Assembly: GCA_021789855.1 (NCBI GenBank)
Contig: JAJYIW010000008.1
Coordinates: forward strand, 1-32,799
Origin: Chloroflexota bacterium
GTDB taxonomy: Bacteria; Chloroflexota; Anaerolineae; Anaerolineales; Anaerolineaceae
Length of the DNA stretch: 32,799 bases
Reading direction: 5' to 3'
Every line of letters starts with the position of its first letter. Position 1 is the stretch's first letter. The translations under genes and the position numbers were made by a program. The notes beneath the pieces are model-generated. The model did no database searches. It had not been told where the DNA came from and was given only the letters and a program-made list of their open reading frames with translations. Positions 17,074 to 27,299 of this stretch are shown here, in pieces.

Positions 17074-17484
17074 ATGAAAAGCGAAGTAGGTTTGTGGATT
17101 GACCATCGCAAGGCCGTGATAGTCACTATAGTAAATGAGGTTGAGGTAACCCGGGAAGTAAGATCGAATCTGGAGAAACATATCCCCTTTTCCAGCGGCT
17201 CTCGTTCAAAAGCTCCCCATAAATCCCAAGGGCCAACCGCAGAGGATACGCGGGATAGGCTGTATGGTAACCATCTTGGCGGGTATTATGAGGGGATTAT
17301 CTCCCTCATCCGCGGCGCCGACTCAATTTGGATATTTGGCCCTGGCGAGGCCAAGGTCGAACTCGAAACACGCCTTAAGCACGAAGACCTTGGTGGGCGA
17401 ATTGTGGGGATTGACACCGTCGATAAGATGACGGACATGCAAATCGCGGCAAAAGTCCGAGGTCGTTTCTCAACTTTTTTATGA
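17074..17484 (+). CDS. Small protein of unknown function, possibly eRF1/pelota-domain-like
   Basis: ATG after AAAGGATAAAGTC; MKSEVGLWIDHRKAVIVTI...DSIWIFGPGEAKVELETRL. The GPGxxK segment recalls eRF1/pelota-like folds. The track's longer start at 16903 lacks a visible SD. Confidence 0.5.
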   Translation: MKSEVGLWIDHRKAVIVTIVNEVEVTREVRSNLEKHIPFSSGSRSKAPHKSQGPTAEDTRDRLYGNHLGGYYEGIISLIRGADSIWIFGPGEAKVELETRLKHEDLGGRIVGIDTVDKMTDMQIAAKVRGRFSTFL

Positions 17485-17553
17485 AATGTTAGAAGAGGAT
17501 GATGGTAAGGTCGTAGAACAAACGGCTCAAGGAAGGTTGAATGATATAAACCG

Positions 17554-17913
17554 GTGCAGGAATTTACTGAGGAGATCATTTTTCGCGATGGCCCGTCTGG
17601 ATTGTTCAGGCAAGAGGTAATCAACCGGACCAACCGGCGCGTCATGGCTATGATCATCCAGGAGCAATTTCCCGACCAGCCGCTCAAGTTTGGATCTTTA
17701 CCAACTGGCGAAACCCAAACCCCCGACCAGATCGCAATCATACCCATCAGCGTGATGCGATATTTGACGGATCAATCAGGTTTTCTTCTCGTGGATAGCA
17801 CAGAGACAAGCAAGTACGAGGCCTTTTATCCGGCGAATTTTGTCGCTCCTGATCCTGATTGGGTCCCGCCCTATCCCTATTGTTCCGAAAATGTCAGGTT
17901 TTGTGCGAAATGA
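17554..17913 (+). CDS. Hypothetical protein (119 aa)
   Basis: GTG start; stop overlaps the ftsH start (ATGA), implying coupling. Confidence 0.55.
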   Translation: MQEFTEEIIFRDGPSGLFRQEVINRTNRRVMAMIIQEQFPDQPLKFGSLPTGETQTPDQIAIIPISVMRYLTDQSGFLLVDSTETSKYEAFYPANFVAPDPDWVPPYPYCSENVRFCAK

Positions 17914-19775
17914 TTAAGACTACTGGAAATGAAAAAGAAGGCCAACCTGCGAAGCGAAGGTTTAATTTATCCATCACATCTCTGATTACCATCGCTTTGC
18001 TTGTATACGTGACCTATCGATTGATCACTGGTTTCGGTCCCGCACCGAAAACTATCCCATATAGTGAGTTCAAAAATGACTTAAATGCCGGGCAGATCAG
18101 CAGTGTCGTGATCAGCGATACGAGCATCAACGGATCGATGAGAGATGGCACAGCCTTTACGACCGTCCCTGTGCTTGATCCTGGCCTGACGAAGACATTG
18201 GAAGCTCAAAAGGTGCAAATTACCGGGCAACTGCCCAGCAATGGTGGAATTCTGGGTTTTCTATTGACCTGGATCTTGCCGTTGGCCTTGATGGTCGGGT
18301 TGTGGTATTTTTTCTTTGGGCGCAACCGGGGCGGCGGCAACCCGATGGGTAATATCTTTTCCTTTGGTAAAAGCAAAGCGCGGATCATCACCGGAGAACA
18401 AACTGGAGTCACCTTTAAGGATGTTGGCGGCGCCGGCGAGGCCATCACCGACCTCAAAGAAGTCACCGAGTTCTTGAAGAACCCGCTTCATTTTCAGCGA
18501 CTGGGCGGAAAAATGCCCAAAGGTGTTCTGTTGGTTGGCCCACCCGGTACCGGAAAGACGCTGCTGGCCAGAGCCGCCGCCGGCGAGGCGGGCGTGCAGT
18601 TTTTTAACTTGAGCGGCGCCGAGTTTGTTGAGATGTTTGTCGGTGTAGGCGCCTCGCGGGTGCGGGACCTATTCAACCAGGCCAAGAAAAGCGCCCCATC
18701 AATTATATTTATCGACGAGATCGACGCCATTGGGGGCCGCCGGGCTGGAGTCGGCGCCATGGGCGCGCACGAGGAGCGCGAGCAGACCCTCAACCAGCTT
18801 CTGGCCGAGATGGATGGTTTTGAAACTTCCCGCGGGGTGATCGTGATGGCCGCTACCAACCGGCCCGAAATCCTCGATCCAGCGCTGCTCAGACCAGGAC
18901 GGTTTGACCGCCAGATTATGGTCGACCTGCCTGACCGGCAGGGGCGCCTCGAAATTATCGAGATTCATGCCCGGCAGGTGATCCGCGCCGAAAATGTTAA
19001 CCTGGAGGCAATTGCCCAGATCACCCCCGGGTTTTCGGGGGCGGACCTGGCCACCCTGGTTAATGAAGCAGCGTTGCTGGCTTCCCGGAATGGAAAAGAC
19101 GTCGTGGAAATGAGTGATTTTGACGCGGCATTCGAACGGGTGGTGGCTGGCTCGGAGCACAGGACCCGTTCGATCACCACGGATGAAAAACGCGTGATCG
19201 CCGTGCACGAAGCAGGGCACGCGCTGATTGCCAGCTTGATGCCCAACGCGGATAAGGTGCGCAAAGTGACGATTGTCCCCCGGGGACGAGCGATGGGATA
19301 CACCATGCAGCTTCCCACCAATGACCGCTACGTGCTGGGTGAAAGGGAGCTGGCAGCCCGTTTGACCGTCCTGGTGGGCGGACGGGTAGCAGAAGACCTG
19401 GAATTTGGCGAGGTTTCTACCGGCGCGGTGGATGACCTGGCGCACGCCACCGACCTGGCCCGAAAAATGGTCACAGAATTTGGCATGAGCCCGATCCTGG
19501 GGCCCGTCCGCCTGGCGTCGGATATGCAGGCGAACTATCTCAGCCAACAACTCGGCCTGGACGCGCGGGTCAGCCAGGAGACAGCCACCCTGGTGGATAC
19601 GGAGACCCGCCGGATCATCGAAGAAGCCGTGGATGAAGCCAGGGGTCACCTCGAAAACCATCGAGCGGTGTTGGACCAACTGGCGGATATGTTATGCGAG
19701 CACGAAACGGTGGACGGCGCCCAGATAGACGCTCTTCTCGAGAAAATTGAATTTCAAGAACCGATCGCCGTTTAA
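17910..19775 (+). CDS. ftsH: ATP-dependent zinc metalloprotease FtsH
   Basis: [18 protein letters not shown] (Walker A), [11 protein letters not shown] (Walker B), [20 protein letters not shown] (SRH), [11 protein letters not shown] (Zn site). ATG at 17910. Confidence 0.96.
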   Translation: MIKTTGNEKEGQPAKRRFNLSITSLITIALLVYVTYRLITGFGPAPKTIPYSEFKNDLNAGQISSVVISDTSINGSMRDGTAFTTVPVLDPGLTKTLEAQKVQITGQLPSNGGILGFLLTWILPLALMVGLWYFFFGRNRGGGNPMGNIFSFGKSKARIITGEQTGVTFKDVGGAGEAITDLKEVTEFLKNPLHFQRLGGKMPKGVLLVGPPGTGKTLLARAAAGEAGVQFFNLSGAEFVEMFVGVGASRVRDLFNQAKKSAPSIIFIDEIDAIGGRRAGVGAMGAHEEREQTLNQLLAEMDGFETSRGVIVMAATNRPEILDPALLRPGRFDRQIMVDLPDRQGRLEIIEIHARQVIRAENVNLEAIAQITPGFSGADLATLVNEAALLASRNGKDVVEMSDFDAAFERVVAGSEHRTRSITTDEKRVIAVHEAGHALIASLMPNADKVRKVTIVPRGRAMGYTMQLPTNDRYVLGERELAARLTVLVGGRVAEDLEFGEVSTGAVDDLAHATDLARKMVTEFGMSPILGPVRLASDMQANYLSQQLGLDARVSQETATLVDTETRRIIEEAVDEARGHLENHRAVLDQLADMLCEHETVDGAQIDALLEKIEFQEPIAV

Positions 19776-20102
19776 ATTGGACATGTTCTGGTTGACATAA
19801 AATCCCCCATATAGTTGGCAGTGAAGGGGCGACCACGCTCTGCTGTTGTAAAAAACCGGAGGGAAGACGAAGGATAGGGGAAACTAAGCCTTTACTTTCA
19901 TAAAATCATCCTTGAAGATGACATAAAATCGGAATACAATAGGATATATTGGGTATAATTATTACTCAATAGACTATTTCAGAGAAACCCCCGCGGAAGG
20001 GGAAAGAAAAAAGGAGGGAAAATTCGGACCCTGAAAATAGAGAGATTGAGTTGTCGGCAAAGATAAATTCAGCTTATCATCTGACCACAAAGGAAAATCC
20101 AA

Positions 20103-21923
20103 ATGAAACGATTCAGCCTATTTAGTTTTCTTGCGATTCTGGCTTTGCTCTTCACCACCTTTGGAACTCAGGCTTCGGTAACCTTCGCTGCATCCAGTCC
20201 CACATACAATATCAACACCCTGGCCGGCAAGGTGGCTTCGGTTAACGGTACAGCGGGATTGCAAATCCGCTTCTCGGCGTTCGTCGAGCAAGAGGCGCAA
20301 GACCTCTCTGCGACTCCCAACACAACCCCCATCACGCCAGCTTACGTGCTGTCCAGCCCGCTGGACGGAAATTCGGTTCTCGCCCCCGACGTGACGGTCA
20401 ACCAGGATACCGCCGGCGCACCGCAAAACGAAACCGCCATGATGGTGGATCCGAATAACCCCAACCGTGTCGTCGCGGCGGCCAATGACTACGTGTCGCG
20501 CACCTGGGACTGCACCATTGACGGCGTCCCTTGCAGCGCGCTAGGCGATGGCTACTCGGGCACTTACTACTCGAACGATGGCGGCGCCACGTGGTGCTGC
20601 ACCAGCACCGATCCCAGCCACCTGGGCACGCTCATACCCGGGGTCAATCGCCTCGCGGGCGGCCAATATGATGCCGGCGGCGACCCGGCTCTTGCCTTTG
20701 ATAGCCAGGGGAACGTATTCTACGCTGGGCTGGGCTTTGACCGCACGGCTCCTCCGAATACGGTGGCAGTCAACCGGGGCACCTTTGATGGCAGTGGGGC
20801 ATTGAGCTGGAGCCAGCCAACCTTCATTAATCCGACCACCTCGCCGTCAGTTTTTAATGATAAAGAATGGATTGGCGCGGACTGGCATGCCGCGAGCCCC
20901 TTTAAAGACCGCGTCTATGTGAGCTGGACTCGCTTTATTTTCAATCCAGTCACCGGCGCATACGTCCAATCCCCCATTTTCTTCGCCTTCTCCAGCGACC
21001 ACGGCGCGACCTTCAGCGCCCCGCAGGCCATCAGCGGTAACGTATTATATGACCAGGGCTCGCGCCCGGTGGTGGGTTATGATGGCAGTGTGTACGTGTT
21101 CTTTGAAGGAGCGACACGTCACTCTACCCTGGACAGCACCTACGTGGTTAAATCGACCGATGGCGGCATGACGTTTGGTAAGCCGGTCGCGGTGGCCACC
21201 TTACAAGATGTCGTCCCACCCGCCAACGCCGTCTTCCGCGTCAACAGCTTCCCCGCGGCTGATACTTCCCCCAACGGTGATGTGTACGTGGCCTGGTCGT
21301 CTCAGGTGAAAGATTCCGATGGCAGCCTGTGCCCCACGATGACCAACAACGGCTGCCACCTGGCGACCTTCTACAGCAAGTCGACGAATGGCGGGAGCAC
21401 CTGGAGCGCCCCCGCGTTGATTTTCCAGGGGCTTGATGCGATGACTCGCACCGCGGTGGGTTATACCGCCGGAGGCCTGGCCGCTCCTGCTGCGCGCCGG
21501 GTGGATACCTTCTGGCCGGCCGTGGCCATTTCGCCCTCTGGGCGAGTCTACATGTCAGCCTATGCGGCCGATGTGGTCTCTCCCTGGCAGACCTGCGCCA
21601 GCGCGCCCCCACTGCCCGTGGGCCGCATCGCCTGTAACAGCCTGGGCAGTTACATCAACAATGCCCGGCTGGATTACTTCGTAACTGACCTTACCACTAC
21701 CAAGACAAACGTGGTCACAGCCAATCCGATCAACACCCGCAACGGGTTTGGCGGAGGCTTTATTGGTGATTACACCGCCCTATCCGTGGGCTCCGACAAT
21801 GTGTTCCACGCCTTTTGGACCGACACCAACAACAAGCAAAATGTGGTCTGGTTCTATGGCTCTGAGTTCGTGCCCACCCTCATCAACCAGCAAGATGTGG
21901 TCACTGCCTCAGGCAACTTCTAA
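20103..21923 (+). CDS. Secreted BNR/sialidase-like protein
   Basis: Signal peptide MKRFSLFSFLAILALLFTTFGTQASVTFAAS; repeated Asp-box-like motifs (SNDGGATWCC, SSDHGATFSAP, STDGGMTFGKP, STNGGSTWSAP). Confidence 0.82.
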   Translation: MKRFSLFSFLAILALLFTTFGTQASVTFAASSPTYNINTLAGKVASVNGTAGLQIRFSAFVEQEAQDLSATPNTTPITPAYVLSSPLDGNSVLAPDVTVNQDTAGAPQNETAMMVDPNNPNRVVAAANDYVSRTWDCTIDGVPCSALGDGYSGTYYSNDGGATWCCTSTDPSHLGTLIPGVNRLAGGQYDAGGDPALAFDSQGNVFYAGLGFDRTAPPNTVAVNRGTFDGSGALSWSQPTFINPTTSPSVFNDKEWIGADWHAASPFKDRVYVSWTRFIFNPVTGAYVQSPIFFAFSSDHGATFSAPQAISGNVLYDQGSRPVVGYDGSVYVFFEGATRHSTLDSTYVVKSTDGGMTFGKPVAVATLQDVVPPANAVFRVNSFPAADTSPNGDVYVAWSSQVKDSDGSLCPTMTNNGCHLATFYSKSTNGGSTWSAPALIFQGLDAMTRTAVGYTAGGLAAPAARRVDTFWPAVAISPSGRVYMSAYAADVVSPWQTCASAPPLPVGRIACNSLGSYINNARLDYFVTDLTTTKTNVVTANPINTRNGFGGGFIGDYTALSVGSDNVFHAFWTDTNNKQNVVWFYGSEFVPTLINQQDVVTASGNF

Positions 21924-21961
21924 CCGGCGTCGTTAAAGTTCTGAAGACAGCATAGTTTGCC

Positions 21962-21995
21962 AGTGAGGCGAACAGGCGGCCCTGTTCGCCTCACT
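21962..21995 (+). terminator. Strong hairpin after the sialidase-like gene
   Basis: Perfect 15-bp stem AGTGAGGCGAACAGG / CCTGTTCGCCTCACT with loop CGGC; no T-tract. Confidence 0.6.
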
Positions 21996-22093
21996 CGATT
22001 AAGGTCCGGAGAGATGTAGCCAGGAAGGGGTTTGAGACGGATCAATCATCGGGCTGAAAAGCGGCGAAATAGGCAATCGCTTCCATGGGGGGA

Positions 22094-22149
22094 TTGACAG
22101 GCGGGCAATCGTGGTATATACTTGCAATAATAAACCGACGGTCGGTTTA
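22094..22149 (+). promoter_or_regulatory. sigma70-like promoter with TetR-type operator
   Basis: TTGACA (22094-22099), 17 nt, TATACT (22117-22122); perfect palindrome TAAACCGAC-G-GTCGGTTTA at 22131-22149, near the expected start of transcription. Confidence 0.85.
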
Positions 22150-22168
22150 TACCTTGAAGAAGATAACG

Positions 22169-22894
22169 ATGGCCCGTTTAAAGAAAGAAGAAGAATACAC
22201 CAACCGGCGCAACGAAATCCTGGACGCAGCCCAATATCTGATCCAGACCAAAGGATACGAGCAAACCTCCATCCAGGACATCCTGGACCGCTTACAAATA
22301 TCCAAAGGCGCGTTCTACCATTATTTTGGATCCAAAGCGGCCTTGCTAGAAGCCGTCACCGCGCGGATGGTAGACGAAGCGGATCAGGTGATGCACCCCA
22401 TCGTCCACGATCCAACCTTGCCGGCCCTGGAAAAATTCAACCGCCTGAACGACGTCATGGGCCAGTGGAAAACCGCGCGCCGGCCTATGCTCATGAGCCT
22501 TCTCCGCGTCTGGTATGCGGATGACAACGCCCTCATGCGCCAGAAAACCGTGGGAGCTCTGATCAGGCGCGTGGAGCCTTTGTATGTGGAAATCGTGCGC
22601 CAGGGTAACCGGGAAGGTGTGTTTAAAACCACTTACCCGGATCGGGTTGGGGCGGTGATCATTGCACTTATCCAGAGCTTTGGCGATGACATCACCCCGC
22701 GATTGCTGGCGGTCGACAGGCAAAAGGATGACCTGGAAAATCTGATCCACATTGCGTTAGCTTACAACGAGGCGCTGGAACGCGTGCTGGGCGCCCCACC
22801 TGGTTCAATCCGGCTAGCGGATAAAGACATCTTCGCCGCCTGGCTAGCCCCCGACGAAGAGAGCTATGAATCGATACCACGGAAGGAGAATTAG
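22169..22894 (+). CDS. TetR/AcrR-family regulator
   Basis: RRNEILDAAQYLIQTKGYEQTSIQDILDRLQISKGAFYHYFGSKAALLEAV. Confidence 0.95.
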   Translation: MARLKKEEEYTNRRNEILDAAQYLIQTKGYEQTSIQDILDRLQISKGAFYHYFGSKAALLEAVTARMVDEADQVMHPIVHDPTLPALEKFNRLNDVMGQWKTARRPMLMSLLRVWYADDNALMRQKTVGALIRRVEPLYVEIVRQGNREGVFKTTYPDRVGAVIIALIQSFGDDITPRLLAVDRQKDDLENLIHIALAYNEALERVLGAPPGSIRLADKDIFAAWLAPDEESYESIPRKEN

Positions 22895-22896
22895 AA

Positions 22897-24126
22897 ATGA
22901 AATTATCCCTGCGTCTGGCATGGCGCAATGTTTGGCGACACAGGCGCCGAACCGTCATCATCCTCCTTGCCATCGGCCTCACCATGGCCCTGATGATGTG
23001 GTACGATGCCATGATCGCCGGATTTGACCAGGCCATCTATGGAAACGCCATCAAGGTGCTGGGTGGAAACATCCAGATCCATGCGGTCGGTTACCGCGAT
23101 AGCAAAGAACAGAACCCGCTTCTCCCACTGAGCAACGATCAACAGATTGTAGCGGACGCCTTAGCCCAGCCCGATGTGGTGGCGGCGTCTCGGCGGATCC
23201 AGAGCGGTGGAATGATCACCAACCATGTCGGCGCTTTCGGCGTGGCCATCGTCGGGATTGAACCCGAGAAAGAGGCGGCGACCAACCTGATCGCCCAGCA
23301 TGTCGTCGCGGGCCGTTTCCTGACCGCCAGCGATCAAAACGTCATCTTTATTGGCAAAGGGCTGGCGGATGCCATGTCGGTCACAGTTGGCGATCGGGTG
23401 ACCCTGGCAGGCCGAGCCACCCACGGCCAGATCAGCCAGCGGCCCATGACTGTGATCGGCGTCTATGATTTGGGAATGGCTGCCATCGAAAAACAAACGG
23501 TCTATGTGTCGCTGGGGGAGGCCCAGGATATGTTTGGATTGAATGGGCAAACGACCGAAGTCATTCTGACGCTCAAGCAGATCGGGCAAGAAGGCAGTGT
23601 GATCAAGGCCTTGACGCCTCAGCTTCCCAACGTGGAGATGGAATCGTGGGCGGACAGTTTTCCGGACTTGCAGGCAGCCCTCAATACAAAAACCCAGGCG
23701 ATGAATGTCTTCAGCATCATCATCCTGTTGATTTCCGGCATAGGCATTCTCAACCTGTTGGTCATGGCGGTCTACGAGCGGACGCGTGAAATCGGCATCC
23801 TGGGCGCCTTTGGATTCAAGCCAGGGCAGATATCCCTGCTGTTTCTGCTCGAGGGCGCCCTGATCGGGCTGGTGGGGGCAGCTATCGGGGTGGGGCTGGG
23901 ATTGCTGCTGAATACCATCCTGGGCCACGTCGGCATGGATTTTAGCAAATTTACCGGCCTGTCCGACTACACCGCGCTGATTACCACCAAAATTTACCCC
24001 TCGCTTGGGCTCGAAAAGATAGTCCAGCATGTTCTAACCGTCATCATCATCACCGTACTGGCCGCTGCAATCCCCGCTAGCGAAGCAGCACGGAATGAGC
24101 CAGCCGAAGCACTTCATTATGTATGA
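22897..24126 (+). CDS. ABC transporter permease (FtsX/MacB-LolC type)
   Basis: LAWRNVWRHRRRTVIILLAIGL, MAVYERTREIGILGAFGFKPGQISLLFLLEGALIG. Confidence 0.92.
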   Translation: MKLSLRLAWRNVWRHRRRTVIILLAIGLTMALMMWYDAMIAGFDQAIYGNAIKVLGGNIQIHAVGYRDSKEQNPLLPLSNDQQIVADALAQPDVVAASRRIQSGGMITNHVGAFGVAIVGIEPEKEAATNLIAQHVVAGRFLTASDQNVIFIGKGLADAMSVTVGDRVTLAGRATHGQISQRPMTVIGVYDLGMAAIEKQTVYVSLGEAQDMFGLNGQTTEVILTLKQIGQEGSVIKALTPQLPNVEMESWADSFPDLQAALNTKTQAMNVFSIIILLISGIGILNLLVMAVYERTREIGILGAFGFKPGQISLLFLLEGALIGLVGAAIGVGLGLLLNTILGHVGMDFSKFTGLSDYTALITTKIYPSLGLEKIVQHVLTVIIITVLAAAIPASEAARNEPAEALHYV

Positions 24127-24134
24127 GGTCTGCT

Positions 24135-25352
24135 ATGACCCAACTCTTTAAAATGGCTTTTCGTGACCTCGGGCGTAACCGTCGCCGCACCTTCTTTTCC
24201 ATGCTGGCAGTAGGGATGGGACTGGCGCTACTGCTATTAATGGCTTCTTTCATCACCGGCGAGATCCAGGGTGCATTCGACCGCTCGATTAAATTGCAGA
24301 GCGGCGACATCCAGGTGCGCGCCAGGACTTACAATGAAAGCAAGGCCAGCCTGGCTTACCAGGACCTGGTGGAAAACCCCGACCAGGTTGCAGCTCAGAT
24401 CGCTTCCCTCGCGCCTGTCACCGTCGCCACCCCGCGCCTGTACGCCAGCGGCATCATCGTCTCAGGAGACAATTCGACCGGCGTACAGGTGGTGGGCATT
24501 GAGCCAGCCTCTCCGGCCAACGCGCCCTTCCGCGACGCGATGGTCAGCGGGCAGTTCATCACCGCCGACGACCGCGCTGGCATCCTGATCGGGCAATCCC
24601 TGGCCAATAAAATAGGCGTGAAAAGTGGGGATACGGTCAATTTAATGGTCAACACCTCCAATGGGGGCATTAGCCAGCAAAACTTTACCGTCCGGGGAAT
24701 TTACAACACCCACACCCCGGGTTACGACGATACCACCATCTTCATGCCGCTGGCTAAAGCCCAGGCCATCTCCGACACCCAAAACTACGCCAGCACCATC
24801 TTTGTCTTGCTCAAGAACAAAGATCAGGCTAACGCCGTGGTCAACGCCTTACAAGGCAGCCAGTACCAGGTGCAAACCTGGATCCAGATGAACGATTTAA
24901 TTTACCAGACGGAACAGTTAAGCAATGCCTATATGTGGCTGCTTTACCTGATCGTCCTGGGAATCACGGCGACGGTTATCATCAATACATTGATCATGTC
25001 CGTTTTTGAACGCACCCGCGAGATCGGCATCCTGTCCGCCATTGGGATGAAAAGCTCTCAGATCATGTCCATGTTCCTGGCCGAATCCACTATCCTGGCC
25101 GTCGGCGGGATCGTCATGGGACTGATCCTGGGGCTGTTGATGGTGAGTTACGCCACAACGTACGGTTTTTATATCGGCAACTTCGGCGTCACCGGAATGA
25201 CCCTGGGCGACACGATTCATGCGTCCCTGACCCTCAACGACGCCATTACCCTGTCAGTCATGGCCTTTATTATTACTTTACTGGCAGCCCTATATCCTGC
25301 CATCCTGGCAGCTCACATGGAGCCGGTCCAAGCTCTGCACGGTGGAAAATAA
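24135..25352 (+). CDS. ABC transporter permease (FtsX/MacB-LolC type)
   Basis: MAFRDLGRNRRRTFFSMLAVGMG, MSVFERTREIGILSAIGMKSSQIMSMFLAES. Confidence 0.92.
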   Translation: MTQLFKMAFRDLGRNRRRTFFSMLAVGMGLALLLLMASFITGEIQGAFDRSIKLQSGDIQVRARTYNESKASLAYQDLVENPDQVAAQIASLAPVTVATPRLYASGIIVSGDNSTGVQVVGIEPASPANAPFRDAMVSGQFITADDRAGILIGQSLANKIGVKSGDTVNLMVNTSNGGISQQNFTVRGIYNTHTPGYDDTTIFMPLAKAQAISDTQNYASTIFVLLKNKDQANAVVNALQGSQYQVQTWIQMNDLIYQTEQLSNAYMWLLYLIVLGITATVIINTLIMSVFERTREIGILSAIGMKSSQIMSMFLAESTILAVGGIVMGLILGLLMVSYATTYGFYIGNFGVTGMTLGDTIHASLTLNDAITLSVMAFIITLLAALYPAILAAHMEPVQALHGGK

Positions 25353-25368
25353 GCCATAGGAGGCTATC

Positions 25369-26061
25369 ATGGAAGTCGCAAAAACTGAAAATGTTACCCG
25401 AGTTTATAAAACTGGCAAGATCGAGACCCAGGCTTTGGGGGGCGTCAGCCTGGCTATCGACAAAGGCGAGTTCACCGCACTGGTTGGCCCATCCGGCTCT
25501 GGCAAAACCACCCTGTTGCAGTTGATCGGCTGCCTGGATCAACCCACCAGTGGGAAAGTCTATATCAACGGGAAAGATGTGAGCACGCTTAATCGCAACC
25601 AGCGCGCGGATGTACGCCGCGGGACGATCGGCTTTGTTTTCCAGTTCTTCGCCCTCATCCCCACCCTGACGGCTTATGAGAACATCGAGATGCCCCTGCT
25701 GCTGATTGGTCAGAACAGCCGCCAGCGGAGCGAGCGGGTGAAGGAACTGCTTGAATGGGTGGATATGACCACTTATGCCGATCACCGCCCGGATCAGTTG
25801 AGCGGCGGGCAACAGCAACGCGTGGCCGTCGCCCGCGCCCTGGCTACCCAGCCTTCGCTAATCCTGGCGGACGAGCCCACTGCCAACCTGGACACGCCCA
25901 ACGGCAAACAGGTGATGGACACCATGACCCGGCTCAACCAGGAAACGGGGGTCACCTTTGTGTTCGCCACGCATGACCCGCGCGTGATCCAGTACGCCCG
26001 CCGCATTATCACGCTGCGAGATGGGGTGATTGCCAGCAACGGCGCGGCATCGGCTGTGTAA
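25369..26061 (+). CDS. ABC transporter ATP-binding protein (LolD/MacB type)
   Basis: GPSGSGKTTLLQLIGCLDQPTSG (Walker A), LSGGQQQRVAVARAL (signature), LILADEPTANLD (Walker B). Confidence 0.96.
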   Translation: MEVAKTENVTRVYKTGKIETQALGGVSLAIDKGEFTALVGPSGSGKTTLLQLIGCLDQPTSGKVYINGKDVSTLNRNQRADVRRGTIGFVFQFFALIPTLTAYENIEMPLLLIGQNSRQRSERVKELLEWVDMTTYADHRPDQLSGGQQQRVAVARALATQPSLILADEPTANLDTPNGKQVMDTMTRLNQETGVTFVFATHDPRVIQYARRIITLRDGVIASNGAASAV

Positions 26062-26071
26062 GGAGCCCGGT

Positions 26072-27286
26072 ATGAGAATGAAAGCGCTGGTAAGCCTGGG
26101 GGTATCCTTCAGCCTGCTCCTGGCCGGGTGTAGTGCCCTCGGCCAAAACACGCCCACGCCCTTGCCCACCGTGGTCTTAGGCGGCAATGCCCCCACCCCC
26201 CAACCCACCGGCCAAACGCTGGCAGGGGGGGAAGTGACGGCATCCGGTGTGGTGGCGATTGAACGCACCGCCAACCTGGGTTTTATGCTCAGCGGCGAGA
26301 TTAAAGCGGTTAACGTTGTGATCAATGACCAGGTCAAAGCCGGGCAGGTGCTGGCTTCTCTCGCGGGTGATGAGCAGCTTCAGGCCTCTGTATCTGCCGC
26401 GAACCTGGCCGTGCTGACGGCTCAGCAAAGCCTGGCGAATTTGAAGGACGGCGCCGAGCTGGCTACTGCCCAGGCGAACCTGGACGTCGTGCAAGCTCAA
26501 AAGGCCTTGAGTGATGCAAAAACGCATCGCCTGGCCGTGGGATCGCGCGGCACCGAGTCACAGATCGCGGCTGCCAACGCGGCTTATATCCTGGCGCAGG
26601 ATCATGTGAACGACTTGCAAAAAATATACAATTCCGTGGCCAACCGCCCCGAAAACGATGCGACACGCGCCCTGGCCCTCTCGAACCTGGAAGCAGCCAA
26701 GGTCGCCCGTGACCGCGCCCTGGTCAACCTGAACTGGTATAAAGGCACGCCCGATCCCAAAGATATCGCCGAAGCTGATGCAAAGGTGGCGATTGCCCAG
26801 GCGCAACTGGATGCGGCCCAGGCGCAACTGGACAAGGTCAAAAATGGCCCTGACCCAGACCAGGTGGCTCTCATCCAGGCCCAAATCAAGACCGCCGAAG
26901 ATCAGGTGGCGGCTGCCCAGGCCAGCCTGGACAATCTCCAGCTCAAAGCCCCGTTTGATGCCACCGTGAATGCGGTCAACATCTCCCCCGGCGAATTTGT
27001 CACCCCTGGCCAGGTCTTGTTCGTCCTGATCGATAAGAGCAAACTGCACGTCAAAACGACCGATTTAAGCGAGCGCGACGTTAACCAGGTATCCGTCGGG
27101 CAGCCTGTCTCTATCCAGGTGAAAGCCCTGAACCAGACCCTCTCCGGCAAGGTCAGCTCAATCGCCAACCTGGCTGACAACCTGGGCGGCGATGTGGTTT
27201 ACAAAACCGAAATCGCCCTGGATAGCCAGCCGGCCGGCCTGCGCGAGGGCATGAGCGTCACCGTGACGTTCAAAACTGCACCCTGA
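26072..27286 (+). CDS. Membrane-fusion (HlyD/RND-like) adaptor lipoprotein
   Basis: Lipobox LLLAGCSALG; coiled-coil AQAQLDAAQAQLDKVKNGPD; LKAPFDATVNAVNISPGEFVTPGQVLFVLID. Confidence 0.92.
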   Translation: MRMKALVSLGVSFSLLLAGCSALGQNTPTPLPTVVLGGNAPTPQPTGQTLAGGEVTASGVVAIERTANLGFMLSGEIKAVNVVINDQVKAGQVLASLAGDEQLQASVSAANLAVLTAQQSLANLKDGAELATAQANLDVVQAQKALSDAKTHRLAVGSRGTESQIAAANAAYILAQDHVNDLQKIYNSVANRPENDATRALALSNLEAAKVARDRALVNLNWYKGTPDPKDIAEADAKVAIAQAQLDAAQAQLDKVKNGPDPDQVALIQAQIKTAEDQVAAAQASLDNLQLKAPFDATVNAVNISPGEFVTPGQVLFVLIDKSKLHVKTTDLSERDVNQVSVGQPVSIQVKALNQTLSGKVSSIANLADNLGGDVVYKTEIALDSQPAGLREGMSVTVTFKTAP

Positions 27287-27299
27287 CCCTGCCTTGCAC

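Noticed and set aside
18699-19679. 326-aa reverse ORF opposite ftsH
   Set aside because: Overlaps an unmistakable FtsH frame; its translation is His/Arg/Gly/Pro-rich with no recognisable domain, as expected for a shadow ORF in GC-rich coding DNA.
23161-24030. 289-aa reverse ORF opposite the ABC permease
   Set aside because: The shadow of a clear FtsX-like permease; Asp/Gln/His-rich with no domain signature.
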